Shown piece after piece: positions 1 through 9,435 of a DNA stretch of 64,000 bases. A program made the translations under genes and the position numbers. Source of the stretch: Erythrobacter aurantius (GTDB taxonomy: Bacteria > Pseudomonadota > Alphaproteobacteria > Sphingomonadales > Sphingomonadaceae); assembly GCF_023823125.1 (NCBI RefSeq), contig NZ_CP090949.1:3248001-3312000 (forward strand). Direction: 5' to 3'. A model generated the notes under the pieces. The model saw only the letters and a program-made list of their open reading frames with translations. It had not been told where the DNA came from and did no database searches. Within the stretch, counting starts at the first letter, position 1. The number at the start of each line of letters is the position of its first letter.

Positions 1-179
1 CCGCTTTCGTCGATCCGGCGGTGGATTTCGGTTTGCAGTTCCAGGCGTCGGTGAACGAACTGGCGCCCGAAGAACACGACATTGCCGAAAACGATGCCGA
101 ACCGCAGGGCGGCAAGCCCGATGGCGATGGCGGCGACGGCTCCAATGTCGTGACGGTCGATTTCGGCCGCAAGAAATAG
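1..179 (+). CDS. sspB: SspB-family ClpXP adaptor, C-terminal fragment
   Basis: The reading frame enters from the left edge (first full codon at 3) and stops with TAG at 177-179, leaving 58 residues. The segment AFVDPAVDFGLQFQ matches the end of the substrate-binding domain of alphaproteobacterial SspB. An acidic, Gly-rich linker follows, then a short tail VVTVDFGRKK, which is where SspB proteins carry their ClpX-docking peptide. SspB delivers ssrA-tagged and other substrates to the ClpXP protease. The start and most of the fold lie outside the window, so the call rests on this short stretch. Confidence 0.7.
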   Translation, partial: AFVDPAVDFGLQFQASVNELAPEEHDIAENDAEPQGGKPDGDGGDGSNVVTVDFGRKK

Positions 180-210
180 CCGCAAGGTCGCAGGGAGACT
201 TCGAGGCACC

Positions 211-612
211 ATGACAAGGAAAGCCTCCGACAAGGAAACGTCCGCGCCAGAATCCGCGCAGAAGCCGCCGCGCCGCCTGCCGCTGCCAAGCGACAATCCG
301 ACGACCAATCTCGTGATCGCCGACATCGTGTTGCTCGGCGCGTCCACCTTGCTGCGCCAAAAGGTGGAACGGCAGGTCGTGAAAGCCAGCGCGCACAGCA
401 GCGAGGAAGAGCGGAAAGTGCTCGACGGGCGTTCGATGCTGACGACTTTGGGCCTCTACGGGGCCAGCCGTCTGGCGACCCGATCGGTGCCGGGGCTGGC
501 GCTGGTGACGGGAGGGCTGGTGCTGAAGACGCTGTATGATCGCGGCAAGGCTGTCCGCCGCAGAAAGGGTCGGCAACGCCCGACCAGCCAAGGGGCCGAT
601 AAGGACACTTGA
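211..612 (+). CDS. Small protein of unknown function with hydrophobic segments
   Basis: A 133-residue protein I do not recognise. The first 25 residues are polar and rich in Lys and Pro. Hydrophobic stretches lie at about 33-47 (NLVIADIVLLGASTLL) and 92-106 (GLALVTGGLVLKTLY), and the C-terminus is strongly basic (RRRKGRQRP). It begins 31 bases after sspB behind a GAGG-containing leader and ends 31 bases before gmk, so it probably belongs to an sspB-gmk transcription unit. Coding potential is supported by GC-rich third positions and the tight spacing. It could be a peripheral or hairpin-inserted membrane protein. Confidence 0.7.
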   Translation: MTRKASDKETSAPESAQKPPRRLPLPSDNPTTNLVIADIVLLGASTLLRQKVERQVVKASAHSSEEERKVLDGRSMLTTLGLYGASRLATRSVPGLALVTGGLVLKTLYDRGKAVRRRKGRQRPTSQGADKDT

Positions 613-643
613 TTTCCGTGCCCCATTTGCGGCAACGGGGCCT

Positions 644-1294
644 ATGGGCGATCATTCCTTCAAATCGACGGACAAGCTGGCGCGGCGCGGCCTGCTGTTC
701 ATCCTGTCTTCCCCCTCTGGCGCGGGCAAGACCACGCTTTCGCGCATGCTGCTGGAACAGGATCCGGAAATCACGCTGTCGGTTTCCGCCACCACCCGCC
801 CGCCGCGTCCGGGTGAACGTGACGGGGTGGACTATCATTTCGTGTCCGACGCGCAGTTCGACGCGATGGTGGCAGAAGACGATTTCTACGAATGGGCGCA
901 GGTCTTTGGCCACCGTTACGGCACGCCCAAGGGCGCGATCCGCGAAGGGTTGAAGCGCGGACAGGATTACCTGTTCGACATCGACTGGCAGGGCACACAG
1001 CAATTGAAGCAGAAGGACGATCAGGACGTCGTCACCGTTTTCGTGCTGCCGCCCAGTCTCGACGAATTGCGCCGCCGGCTGGAAAGCCGGGCACAGGATT
1101 CCGCCGAAGTCATAGATTCCCGCATGGAACGCGCCCGCGCCGAAATCAGCCACTGGGCCGAATATGATTACGTCGTGATCAACGATGACATTAGCGAATG
1201 CTTTGCCCGCGTGCGCGAAGTGCTCGACGCGGAGCGCATGCGCCGCAAGCGGCAGACCGGGCTGATCCCGTTTGTGCGCGAATTGATGGGGTAG
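644..1294 (+). CDS. gmk: Guanylate kinase
   Basis: A 216-residue guanylate kinase, which converts GMP + ATP to GDP + ADP in the cytoplasm. The P-loop SSPSGAGKT is at residues 23-31. It is followed by the GMP-binding segment TTRPPRPGERDGVDYHFVS and then FYEWAQVFGHRYGT, all typical of the family, and the length is normal. The frame stays open upstream to 536, but ATG 644 follows a GGGG stretch and gives the usual short N-terminus before the first beta strand, so I chose it. The longer form would overlap the preceding gene. Confidence 0.95.
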   Translation: MGDHSFKSTDKLARRGLLFILSSPSGAGKTTLSRMLLEQDPEITLSVSATTRPPRPGERDGVDYHFVSDAQFDAMVAEDDFYEWAQVFGHRYGTPKGAIREGLKRGQDYLFDIDWQGTQQLKQKDDQDVVTVFVLPPSLDELRRRLESRAQDSAEVIDSRMERARAEISHWAEYDYVVINDDISECFARVREVLDAERMRRKRQTGLIPFVRELMG

Positions 1295-1429
1295 GTTGTT
1301 GGGGTAGTTCGGGCGGGTTTCACCGTCGAAGTCTGTACCGGCCCACTACCCAAGCCATTGGCGCAACAGGATTTTCATGTACAACACCGTCACTGGCAGG
1401 CGTAATGCGAAGCCGGGACGGGGGCGCAC

Positions 1430-2857
1430 ATGAAGGTCAAGATGATCCTGCCGGCTTTGACCGAGGCAAAGAGCCCGTTCTGGCGGCCAATCAAATATTC
1501 CCTGTCTCCGCCGCTGGGCCTTGCGACGCTGGCGTCGTTCCTGCCGGATGACTGGGACGTCGAACTGGTCGACGATCATGTCGAAACGCTGCAGACCGAC
1601 GATCAGCCCGATCTGGTCGTCATCCAAGTCTACATCACCAATGCCTATCGCGCCTATGCGCTAGCCGATCTGTACCGGGCGCGCGGGTGCTACGTCATTC
1701 TGGGCGGGCTGCATGTGACCTCGCTCCCCGATGAAGCGGCGCAGCATGCCGACACGATTTTCATCGGTCCGGGGGAGCAGACCTTTCCCGAATTTCTCGC
1801 AGACTTCGCGGCGGGGCACGCATGCGCCGTATATGTGTCCGGCGATGGGCGAACGATCGAAGGCATTCCGCCGGTCAGGCGCGATCTGATCAAGCGCGAA
1901 CGTTATCTTGTGCCGAACTCGATCGTCGTCACGCGCGGCTGCCCCCAGCATTGCGATTTCTGCTACAAGGATGCCTTCTTCGAAGGGGGCCGCTCGTTCT
2001 ACACCCAGCGGATCGACGAGGCCTTGGCCGAGATTGACCGGCTGCCGGGACGGCACCTGTATTTTCTGGATGATCATCTGCTTGGCAATCGCCGCTTCGC
2101 ATCGGGATTGTTCGAAGGCATGAGCGGCATGGGGCGGCTGTTCCAGGGGGCGGCCACCGTTGACAGCGTGCTGCGCGGTGACCTGATCGAACAGGCGGCA
2201 GAAGCGGGGCTGCGCAGCCTGTTTGTCGGCTTTGAAACGTTCAGTCCGGCCAATCTGAAAGCCAGCAACAAGAAACAGAATCTGGCGCGCGATTACGAGG
2301 CGGTGGCAAGGCGGCTCAGCGATCTGGGGATCATGATCAACGGATCGTTCGTGTTCGGCATGGATGACGACGGGCCTGACGTGTTTGATCGCACGGTGGA
2401 CTGGGCGGTGTCGAACGGGATCACGACCGCGACCTTTCACATCCAGACGCCGTATCCGGGAACCCGCCTGTTTCAGCGCATGGAGGAACAGGGACGCATT
2501 ACGAGCAGGGACTGGGATCGCTACGACACTAGGCAGGTTGTGTTCGAGCCGATGCGGCTAAGCGCGCAGGAGCTGAAAGACGGGTATGACCGCGCCTATC
2601 GCGATTTCTACAGCTGGGCGAATGTGTTTGCGGGTGCATCGGGCCATCAGTCGCTGAAACATCAGGCGAAGCATTTCTTCTATGCGGCAGGCTGGAAGAA
2701 GTTCGAACCGCTATGGGATATGGTGATCAACGCGCGGCGGCTTGATGTGATGACGCCGCTGCTCGAAGCGGTGCTGTCGCGGGTTACAAAGGCGGCGGAT
2801 CGCGCCTCGGGCCACAGGAGCGAACGGGTCGAGGCGGTCGACCGGATCGAAGTCTGA
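1430..2857 (+). CDS. B12-binding domain radical SAM protein
   Basis: A 475-residue protein with the layout of class B radical SAM enzymes. An N-terminal cobalamin-binding-like Rossmann region (about 1-140, with VILGGLHVTSLPDEAAQHAD) precedes the SAM domain. The 4Fe-4S motif CPQHCDFC places cysteines at 171, 175 and 178. HIQTPYPGTRLFQRM is the late TIM-barrel signature. Relatives include BchE, HpnJ-type and methyltransferase enzymes, but the substrate cannot be read from the sequence. The gene stands alone, 135 bases after gmk, and ends at a shared bidirectional terminator. Confidence 0.85.
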   Translation: MKVKMILPALTEAKSPFWRPIKYSLSPPLGLATLASFLPDDWDVELVDDHVETLQTDDQPDLVVIQVYITNAYRAYALADLYRARGCYVILGGLHVTSLPDEAAQHADTIFIGPGEQTFPEFLADFAAGHACAVYVSGDGRTIEGIPPVRRDLIKRERYLVPNSIVVTRGCPQHCDFCYKDAFFEGGRSFYTQRIDEALAEIDRLPGRHLYFLDDHLLGNRRFASGLFEGMSGMGRLFQGAATVDSVLRGDLIEQAAEAGLRSLFVGFETFSPANLKASNKKQNLARDYEAVARRLSDLGIMINGSFVFGMDDDGPDVFDRTVDWAVSNGITTATFHIQTPYPGTRLFQRMEEQGRITSRDWDRYDTRQVVFEPMRLSAQELKDGYDRAYRDFYSWANVFAGASGHQSLKHQAKHFFYAAGWKKFEPLWDMVINARRLDVMTPLLEAVLSRVTKAADRASGHRSERVEAVDRIEV

Positions 2858-2945
2858 TGCGGCGGCATTCGGCGTTTTCCTACATCGCCACAATAGGTTA
2901 GGCTGGCGTCGGTTCTTTCAAATCGTGGACAGCAAAGCCAAACGA

Positions 2946-2974
2946 AAAAGCCCCGCCTGCCAAGCGGGGCTTTT
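2946..2974. terminator. Bidirectional rho-independent terminator
   Basis: An A4 run, then the perfect 7-bp stem GCCCCGC / GCGGGGC around a 7-base loop, then T4. The A-run pairs with the T-run, so it works in both directions. It lies between the convergent radical SAM and SDR genes. Confidence 0.85.
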
Positions 2975-3067
2975 GGCGTTTCCGGGGCACCCCTTTGGAA
3001 AAGAGAGCCCCTAGCATGCACTTCATCAACTTGCATTTTGTGCAAGTGTGAAGTCGGTCTGCTACTC

Positions 3068-3877
3068 TCAACCGTGTCCGGCGGGATCGTTGAACATCGA
3101 CGGAAGCGCCGCGTTGACGACGCCGCCATCCACGGTCAGCGTTTCGCCGACGACATAGTCGCCCGCGCGGCTGCACAGGTAGATCGCGGCGGCGGCCATG
3201 TCTTCGGGGCTGCCGATACGCTTGGCCGGGATCATCGATGCCGATGCGTCGGGCGCGTTCTTGGCGGCCTTGTTCATCTCGCTGGCAAAGGCGCCCGGCG
3301 CGATCGAGGTGACAACGATGTTGTCCTGGATCAGCCGCGCGGCCATGCGGCGGGTCAATTGGATGACGCCCGCCTTGGAAGCCTGATAGGCGTAGGTTTC
3401 CCACGGGTTGATCCGCTGGCCATCAATGGAGGAGACATGGATCACCTTGGCCGGGTGATCGCCCTTGCCGCCTGCGACCAGCAGGTTGTGCAGCTTTTGC
3501 GTGAGGAAGAAAGGAGTCTTGACGTTGAGGTCCATCGTGCGGTGCCAGCCCGCCTCGTTGAATTCGAGATAGGGTTGCCCCCACGCCGCTCCGGCGTTGT
3601 TGATGAGGATGTCGAGCTTGTCCTCGCGCTTGGCCATTTCGTCGGCGAGCGACTGGATGCCGTCCATCTGCGACAGGTCGGCGGGGATGCCAATGACCTT
3701 ATCGGCGCCGAATTCGTCGATGGTTTCCTGCATCTGCTCGACCTTGCGGGCCGAGATGTAGACGCGGGCGCAACCGGCGGCGAGCAGGCCTTCGACGAAC
3801 ATCTTGCCGATGCCGCGCGAACCGCCGGTGACGAGCGCAACGCGCCCTTCGAGGCTGAAGAGTGATTGAATGTCCAT
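3068..3877 (-). CDS. SDR-family NAD(P)-dependent oxidoreductase
   Basis: A 269-residue classical short-chain dehydrogenase. The cofactor motif TGGSRGIG is at 17-24, NNAG at 93-96, the active-site Ser near 150, and YQASK gives Tyr164 and Lys168. The C-terminal IAPGAFASEM and DGGVVNAALPS segments are also typical. It begins 14 bases after the 379-residue acyl-CoA dehydrogenase on the same strand, with AAGGGA as ribosome binding site, so the two are co-transcribed. The context suggests oxidation of a hydroxyacyl-CoA or alcohol intermediate, but the substrate is not determined by sequence. Confidence 0.88.
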   Translation of the reverse strand: MDIQSLFSLEGRVALVTGGSRGIGKMFVEGLLAAGCARVYISARKVEQMQETIDEFGADKVIGIPADLSQMDGIQSLADEMAKREDKLDILINNAGAAWGQPYLEFNEAGWHRTMDLNVKTPFFLTQKLHNLLVAGGKGDHPAKVIHVSSIDGQRINPWETYAYQASKAGVIQLTRRMAARLIQDNIVVTSIAPGAFASEMNKAAKNAPDASASMIPAKRIGSPEDMAAAAIYLCSRAGDYVVGETLTVDGGVVNAALPSMFNDPAGHG

Positions 3878-3891
3878 TGGTCGGTATCCCT

Positions 3892-5031
3892 TTAGTAGCC
3901 GCTCAACTGCGCGACGCGATTGGCGTGGAAATAGGCATCGCCGAGGAATTCCTGGAGCGCCCGGTCGCGCTTCATATACAGGCCGATGTCGTATTCGTCG
4001 GTCATGCCGATGCCGCCGTGCATCTGCACGCCCTCCTTGACGGCGAGACCAGCAGCCTTGGCGACCTTGGCCTTGGCAACGGATGTCATCAGCTCCGCGC
4101 TTTCGGCGCCTTCGTCGAGCAATTGCTGCGCCTTGATCGTCACCGCACGGGCGATTTCGACTTCGGAATAGAGGTGGCTGGCGCGGTGTTGAAGCGCCTG
4201 GAATTCACCGATCAGCTTGCCGAACTGCTTGCGCTGCTTGAGGTAGTCGATCGTCATGTCCATCGCCCCGCGCGCGACGCCGACGCCTTCGGCAGCGGCA
4301 CCGATACGCCCGGCGGCGAGCATGGCGTTGAGCACTTCGCGGCCACCGTCGACTTCGCCGATCACGGCATCGCCATCGAGCTCGACCCCGTCGAACTTCG
4401 TGTGCGTTGCCATCGAACTGTCGACGAGGCGGACCGGATCATGGTTCATGTTGGCCGCGTCCTTGGGCACGGCAAACAGGGTTATCCCGTCCTCGTCCTC
4501 ATCCGCGCCGCTGGTGCGGGCGGCGACAACAAGCATGTCGGCGCTGGCACCGTGGATGACGAAGCTCTTGGCGCCGGTCAGGCGGAAACCGTTGCCCGAC
4601 TTCTCGGCGCGGCAGGTGATGCGGCCCGGACGGTGCTTGGCGGTTTCGTCGATCGCGACGGCAAACACGCTCTCGCCTTCGATGAGGCCGGGCAGATACC
4701 GGTCCTTGATCGCGGCTCCGCCGTGCTTGAGCGCGGTCGCGGCCAGCACGGAGGAGGTCAGGAACGGCGACGGGGTGAGGTTGCGGCCGATCTCTTCAAG
4801 CACGATCCCGGCTTCGACATGGCCCATGCCCAGCCCGCCATCGTCTTCGTCCAGAAGCATGCCGGTAAAGCCCAGCTCGGCGAACTGCTTCCACAGGCCG
4901 TGGCCGAAGGCGTCCTTGCAATTGCGATCGCGCCAATGGCGCAGCTGCTTGGCGATATTGCCTTCCTCGGCCATGAAACCGGCGGCGGTGTCGGCCAGCA
5001 TGGCCTGATCTTCGGTGTGATAAAGGGGCAT
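3892..5031 (-). CDS. Acyl-CoA dehydrogenase, probable non-catalytic partner subunit
   Basis: A 379-residue acyl-CoA dehydrogenase-fold protein with the usual helical, beta and helical domains. The flavin-contacting region KQRKQFGKLIGEFQALQHR and the late QMHGGIGMTDEYDIGLYMKR stretch are present. Where related enzymes carry the catalytic Glu (YEGTSQ), this protein reads EFLGDAYFH, so the base is missing. It is the neighbour of a full-motif 397-residue homologue on the same strand. Adjacent unequal pairs of this kind form alpha2beta2 dehydrogenases in mycobacterial steroid catabolism (FadE26/27, FadE28/29). A partner role is inferred from that precedent. Confidence 0.85.
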   Translation of the reverse strand: MPLYHTEDQAMLADTAAGFMAEEGNIAKQLRHWRDRNCKDAFGHGLWKQFAELGFTGMLLDEDDGGLGMGHVEAGIVLEEIGRNLTPSPFLTSSVLAATALKHGGAAIKDRYLPGLIEGESVFAVAIDETAKHRPGRITCRAEKSGNGFRLTGAKSFVIHGASADMLVVAARTSGADEDEDGITLFAVPKDAANMNHDPVRLVDSSMATHTKFDGVELDGDAVIGEVDGGREVLNAMLAAGRIGAAAEGVGVARGAMDMTIDYLKQRKQFGKLIGEFQALQHRASHLYSEVEIARAVTIKAQQLLDEGAESAELMTSVAKAKVAKAAGLAVKEGVQMHGGIGMTDEYDIGLYMKRDRALQEFLGDAYFHANRVAQLSGY

Positions 5032-5115
5032 GGTGTGCCTCGTTCCTCTCTCGGAATGTCGTTATCGGGGCCGCATCCCGATCACGGAACGCGGCCCTTG
5101 TTCTTGGTGGAGACC

Positions 5116-6309
5116 TCAGGCGCCCGGCAGGTCGAGAATGCGCTTCGAAATCACGTTGAGCATGACTTCGCTGGTGCCGCCCTCGATCGAGTTCGCTTTG
5201 GTCCGCAGCCAGTTGCGCGAAGGCTTGCCCCCGCCGGTTTCGTCGCTTTCCCATTCGAGGCTGCGCGAACCACCGGCCGACATCATCAGCTCGTGGCGGC
5301 GCTTGTTCAGTTCGGTCCCGACGTATTTCATCATGTTGGGCTGCGCCGGATGGCCCTTGCCCGCCTTCATCTCGTCCATGAACTTTTCAGCCATCGCGGT
5401 GAAAGCCAGCGCATCGACATCGAACAGCGCCAATTCGCTGCGCAGCACCGGGTCGATCTCGTCACCGGTTTTCGCCGCGTGACGCTTCATCGCCGAACCG
5501 ATGGCTGCGGTGCGTTCACCGCCGCCCATGCCGGAAATCATCTCGCGCTCATGGCCGAGCAGATACTTGGCCACGTCCCAACCGCGGTTGATCTGGCCGA
5601 CATAGCCGGGGATGTCCTCGCCATAGCTCTTGGGCACCTTCACATTGTCCATGAAGGTTTCGCAGAACGGGCTGTTGCCGCTGATCAGCAGGATTGGCTT
5701 GGTCGACACGCCTTCGCTGGTCATGTCGAACAGCATGAAGGTGATGCCCTGATACTTGTCGTTCTTGTCGGTGCGGACGAGGCAGAAAATCCAGTCGGCG
5801 TGATCGGCATAGGAAGTCCAGATCTTCTGGCCGTTGACGATCCAGTGATCGCCCTTGTCCTCGCCGAATGTCTGCATCGAAACGAGGTCGGAGCCGCTGC
5901 CCGGTTCGGAATAGCCCTGACACCAGCGGATTTCGCCGCGCGCGATTTCGTTGAGGAAGCGCTGCTTCTGCCCTTCGGTGCCGAATTTCAGCAATGCCGG
6001 GCCAAGCATCCAGATGCCGAACGAGCTGAGCGGCGGGCGGGCGTTGATACGGCTCATTTCCTGACGCAGGATCTTGGCTTCGGCGGGGTTCAGCCCTGCA
6101 CCGCCATATTCCTTGGGCCAGGACGGGACGGTGTAGCCCTTGTCCCGGCAGGCTTCGAACCATGCCTTTTGCGCATCGTTCTTGAAAGTGGCCTTGCGGC
6201 CGCCCCAGTACACATCGCTGTCATCGCGGGCAGGTTCGCGCATTTCCGGCGGGCAGTTCGCCTCCAGCCATGCGCGCGTTTCAGTGCGGAAGGTTTCCAG
6301 ATCGGACAT
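5116..6309 (-). CDS. Acyl-CoA dehydrogenase, catalytic subunit
   Basis: A 397-residue acyl-CoA dehydrogenase, a flavoenzyme that desaturates acyl-CoA at C2-C3 and passes electrons to ETF. The N-terminal half has WCQGYSEPGSGSDL and the FAD/substrate segment IVNGQKIWTSYADHADW. The C-terminus has IEGGTSEVMLNVISKRIL, which keeps the catalytic Glu that the neighbouring 379-residue protein lacks. The spacing between the two genes is 84 bases. A GAGAGGAG-type ribosome binding site precedes the ATG. It is the first gene of the leftward unit, opposite the transporter. Confidence 0.9.
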   Translation of the reverse strand: MSDLETFRTETRAWLEANCPPEMREPARDDSDVYWGGRKATFKNDAQKAWFEACRDKGYTVPSWPKEYGGAGLNPAEAKILRQEMSRINARPPLSSFGIWMLGPALLKFGTEGQKQRFLNEIARGEIRWCQGYSEPGSGSDLVSMQTFGEDKGDHWIVNGQKIWTSYADHADWIFCLVRTDKNDKYQGITFMLFDMTSEGVSTKPILLISGNSPFCETFMDNVKVPKSYGEDIPGYVGQINRGWDVAKYLLGHEREMISGMGGGERTAAIGSAMKRHAAKTGDEIDPVLRSELALFDVDALAFTAMAEKFMDEMKAGKGHPAQPNMMKYVGTELNKRRHELMMSAGGSRSLEWESDETGGGKPSRNWLRTKANSIEGGTSEVMLNVISKRILDLPGA

Positions 6310-6341
6310 TGCAGCCGACTCCTCTCAAATTGGCTCTCACT

Positions 6342-6355
6342 TAACGCTTACGTTA
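6342..6355. promoter_or_regulatory. Palindromic operator-like site
   Basis: TAACGCTTACGTTA is an inverted repeat of TAACG around a CTTA centre. It lies 33 bases upstream of the leftward acyl-CoA dehydrogenase unit and in the intergenic region of the divergent transporter. A similar TAACGTTTGCGT core lies upstream of the enoyl-CoA hydratase at 55990. It probably binds a regulator of acyl-CoA metabolism; the regulator itself is not in the window. Confidence 0.35.
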
Positions 6356-6534
6356 TCGTGATTTCGCGAGCGCCCGCAAGCACCGTTACGATAGGCACGC
6401 ATGCCGTAGCGTCAGCGGGATTCCGTTGACGGATGCAGCCGCGAGCTTACGTTCGGGTCAAGGTTTGGGAGAGCCAGAATGACCGGATTCGCGCAGTTTC
6501 GGCAGAACATGATCGCGCACAGGAGCGCGACCGC

Positions 6535-7971
6535 GTGAGCTTTGTCGAAGGCAAAGTTCCGGCACGCCTGAAACTGATCCACGGCTTTGGAGCGGTGGCA
6601 TTCGGGGTCAAGGATTCGGGCTTCAGCTTCTTCCTGCTGCTGTTCTACAATCAGGTTCTGGGAATGGATGCGGGGCTGGTCAGCCTCGCCCTCCTGATCG
6701 CACTGCTAGTGGATGCGGTGATCGATCCGATCCTCGGCAATCTGTCCGATCGCACCTACACGCGATGGGGTCGCAGGCTTCCATGGCTCTACGCCGCGCC
6801 GATACCCCTGGCCTTTGCATGGGTCGTCATGTGGTCTCCGCCGGGGTCGGAAGCGCCCAGCTTCCTCGGTCTGGTCGGAATTGCCATCGTGGTGCGAGTG
6901 CTGCTTTCGGCTTGCGAGGTACCTTCGGTATCGCTGCTTCCCGAAATCACCGCAGATTACGACGAACGCACGACGCTGTTTCGCTATCGCTACCTGTCAG
7001 GCTGGTTCGGCGGCATCCTGATGATGATGCTCGCTTACACCGTCTTCATGCCCGGCCCCGAAGGCCTGCTGCAACGCGACGGCTATGTCGCATTTGGCAC
7101 ATTTGGCGCGATCCTGATGGCAGTGTCTGTGCTGGGCTCGGCGCTGGGCCAGCATCGTCTGGTCGCGCATCTTCCGGAAACCAAGCCTGAGCCTTTCAGC
7201 CTGAAAGGCGCATTCTCCGAAATTATCGAAGCTTTCAGCGAACGCGCGTTTCTGATCTTCGCAGCGGGCGGACTGGCGGCCTATGTCAGTCAGGGGATGA
7301 CGTTTTCGATCTCGAACTACGTCAACGTGTTTGTCTGGCAGTTCGATCGGATTGCCTTGCAGCTTTATCCCGTCATCCTGTTCTTTTCGGTGGTGCTGAT
7401 GTTCTTCATCGTCAGCCCGATGCACAAGCATCTCGGAAAACCGAAAAGTGCGGCTGTATCGGCGCTGGTATCGCTGGGTCTGTTCCTGCTTCCCTATTTG
7501 CTGCTGCTGGGCGGGCTTTGGCCGGAGGTGGGCACCACTCGATCAACCGGGCTGTATTTCACCTTCCTGGTGTTCGCGAACACAATGGGGATCGTTGTGA
7601 TGATTTCCGCCAGCTCGATGATCGCGGAGATCGTCGAAGCCTATCTGGAGCGTACCGGCCGGCGTGCCGAAGGGGCTTTCTATTCCGGCAACTGGCTGGT
7701 GCAGAAATGTGCGACCGGGCTTGGCATTTTCCTGACCGGGCAGATCATCCGGATGTCACAACTTTCGAGCGACGCCGCACCGGGGGAAGTCCCGCAGGAA
7801 GTCATAAGCGACATCATCCTGATGTATGGCGGCGTCTCGATTGTGCTGGCGTTGATCGCCGCCTACTGGCTTGGCCGGTTCCCGATCAGGCGGGAAGATC
7901 ACGAAGCCCGTGTGGCGGCATTGGCGGCGCGCAGGGCATCACAAGAACAAGAGGCGCACAGCCACAAATGA
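6535..7971 (+). CDS. MFS transporter, GPH (glycoside-pentoside-hexuronide) type
   Basis: A 478-residue polytopic inner-membrane protein with about 12 hydrophobic segments. The N-terminal half has the GPH-family pattern: VKDSGFSFFLLLFYNQVLG, a DAVIDPILGNLSDRTYTRWGRR loop and a PWLYAAPIPLAFAW helix. I chose GTG 6535 because AGGAG at 6521-6525 sits nine bases before it. The in-frame ATG at 6433 would add 34 polar residues and has no clear ribosome binding site. Lying between acyl-CoA dehydrogenase units, it may import the compound degraded by this block. GPH members carry sugars, terpenoid-like or steroid-like solutes, so the substrate is open. Confidence 0.85.
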   Translation: MSFVEGKVPARLKLIHGFGAVAFGVKDSGFSFFLLLFYNQVLGMDAGLVSLALLIALLVDAVIDPILGNLSDRTYTRWGRRLPWLYAAPIPLAFAWVVMWSPPGSEAPSFLGLVGIAIVVRVLLSACEVPSVSLLPEITADYDERTTLFRYRYLSGWFGGILMMMLAYTVFMPGPEGLLQRDGYVAFGTFGAILMAVSVLGSALGQHRLVAHLPETKPEPFSLKGAFSEIIEAFSERAFLIFAAGGLAAYVSQGMTFSISNYVNVFVWQFDRIALQLYPVILFFSVVLMFFIVSPMHKHLGKPKSAAVSALVSLGLFLLPYLLLLGGLWPEVGTTRSTGLYFTFLVFANTMGIVVMISASSMIAEIVEAYLERTGRRAEGAFYSGNWLVQKCATGLGIFLTGQIIRMSQLSSDAAPGEVPQEVISDIILMYGGVSIVLALIAAYWLGRFPIRREDHEARVAALAARRASQEQEAHSHK

Positions 7972-8053
7972 GAGCTTGGCGCGGGCACAAGGCTCTGCCA
8001 CGGTCGGCCCGACAGATTCGATTGCATTTCAGGACTGAGAGAGGATTATCCCC

Positions 8054-9388
8054 ATGGATTTCGAACCGACAGAACGCCAGGCCTATTGGCGCGATCGCGT
8101 GCGCGACTTTATCGAAGCGCACGTTCGCCCCAATATCGACACCTACAAGGCGCAGGATGCCGAAGGCGATCGCTGGAAGGTGATCCAGATCATCGAAGAC
8201 AAGAAGAAGCTCGCCAAGGATGCGGGCATCTGGAACCTCTTCATGCCGCCCCGCAACGACAGCCATCACCATGTCGATGACAGCTTCGAATTCGAAGGGC
8301 CGGGCCTCACCAACCTCGAATACGCGCTCTGCGCCGAGGAAATGGGCCGCATCGGCTGGGCATCGGAAGTGTTCAACTGCTCCGCCCCCGACACTGGCAA
8401 CATGGAAGTGTTCCACCGCTATGGCACGCGGGAGCAGAAGGAGCAGTGGCTGCGTCCGCTGATGAACGGCGAAATCCGTTCGGCCTTCCTGATGACGGAA
8501 CCCTTCACCGCATCGTCCGACGCGACCAATATCGAAACCCGGATCGAGCGCGATGGCGACGAATACGTCATCAACGGGCGCAAGTGGTGGTCATCAGGTG
8601 CGGGCGATCCGCGTTGCAAGGTCGCCATCGTCATGGGCAAAACCGACTTCAGCGCCCAACGCCATGCTCAGCAAAGCATGATCCTCATGCCGCTCGATGC
8701 GCCGGGTGTGAACATCCTGCGCCACCTGCCGGTGTTCGGCTATGACGATGCACCGCACGGCCACATGGAAATCGAACTGAAGGACGTACGCGTTCCGGCC
8801 AGCAACATGCTGCTGGGCGAAGGGCGCGGGTTCGAGATCGCTCAGGGTCGCCTCGGGCCGGGCCGTATTCACCACTGCATGCGCACCATCGGCGTTGCCG
8901 AAGAAGCGCTGGCCAAGATGTGCCGCCGCCTGCAAGAGCGCGAGGCGTTCGGCAAGCCGATCTACAAGCATTCGGTCTGGGAAGAGCGCGTTGCGCGCGC
9001 CCGTATCGACATCGACATGACCCGCCTGCTGTGCCTCAAGGCTGCCGACATGATGGACAAGGTCGGTAACAAGTCGGCCAAGCAGGAAATCGCCATGATC
9101 AAGGTGCAGGCACCCAACATGGCGTTGAAGATCATCGACGATGCGATCCAGGCGCATGGCGGTGGCGGCGTTTCGGACGACTATGGCCTTGCCGCAAGCT
9201 ATGCGCACATGCGCACGCTGCGCCTTGCCGACGGGCCGGACGAAGTGCACGCCCGTTCCATCGCCCGCATGGAAATTGGCAAGCACGTGCCCGAAGCGGG
9301 ACCGAGCGCCAATGCCCTGCGCAATGGCTCGGCTCCGGCGAATGACGGTGGCTCGTTCAGCTCGGGGGACATGGGGGTCGCTCGCTGA
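8054..9388 (+). CDS. Acyl-CoA dehydrogenase, ACAD10/11- and LvaC-like
   Basis: A 444-residue acyl-CoA dehydrogenase. Motifs include [45 protein letters not shown] and the late [13 protein letters not shown]. The catalytic region reads DGPDEVH, the Asp variant typical of the ACAD10/11 branch, rather than YEGT. A Ser/Gly-rich tail of about 30 residues follows. A GAGAGAGGA ribosome binding site precedes the ATG. It starts an operon with a zinc alcohol dehydrogenase and an APH-type kinase. In mammals the kinase and dehydrogenase parts are fused in ACAD10/11, and in Pseudomonas LvaA/LvaC they are separate, both for 4-hydroxyacyl-CoAs. Confidence 0.9.
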   Translation: MDFEPTERQAYWRDRVRDFIEAHVRPNIDTYKAQDAEGDRWKVIQIIEDKKKLAKDAGIWNLFMPPRNDSHHHVDDSFEFEGPGLTNLEYALCAEEMGRIGWASEVFNCSAPDTGNMEVFHRYGTREQKEQWLRPLMNGEIRSAFLMTEPFTASSDATNIETRIERDGDEYVINGRKWWSSGAGDPRCKVAIVMGKTDFSAQRHAQQSMILMPLDAPGVNILRHLPVFGYDDAPHGHMEIELKDVRVPASNMLLGEGRGFEIAQGRLGPGRIHHCMRTIGVAEEALAKMCRRLQEREAFGKPIYKHSVWEERVARARIDIDMTRLLCLKAADMMDKVGNKSAKQEIAMIKVQAPNMALKIIDDAIQAHGGGGVSDDYGLAASYAHMRTLRLADGPDEVHARSIARMEIGKHVPEAGPSANALRNGSAPANDGGSFSSGDMGVAR

Positions 9389-9435
9389 GCGCCCCACCCC
9401 TTCCGACAAGAACCTGCTGAGAGAGGAAGCCAGAC

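Noticed and set aside
3862..6429. An 855-residue open frame on the plus strand antisense to the SDR and two acyl-CoA dehydrogenases.
   Set aside because: It is a by-product of GC-rich third positions; the minus-strand proteins have full family motifs and the antisense product matches nothing.
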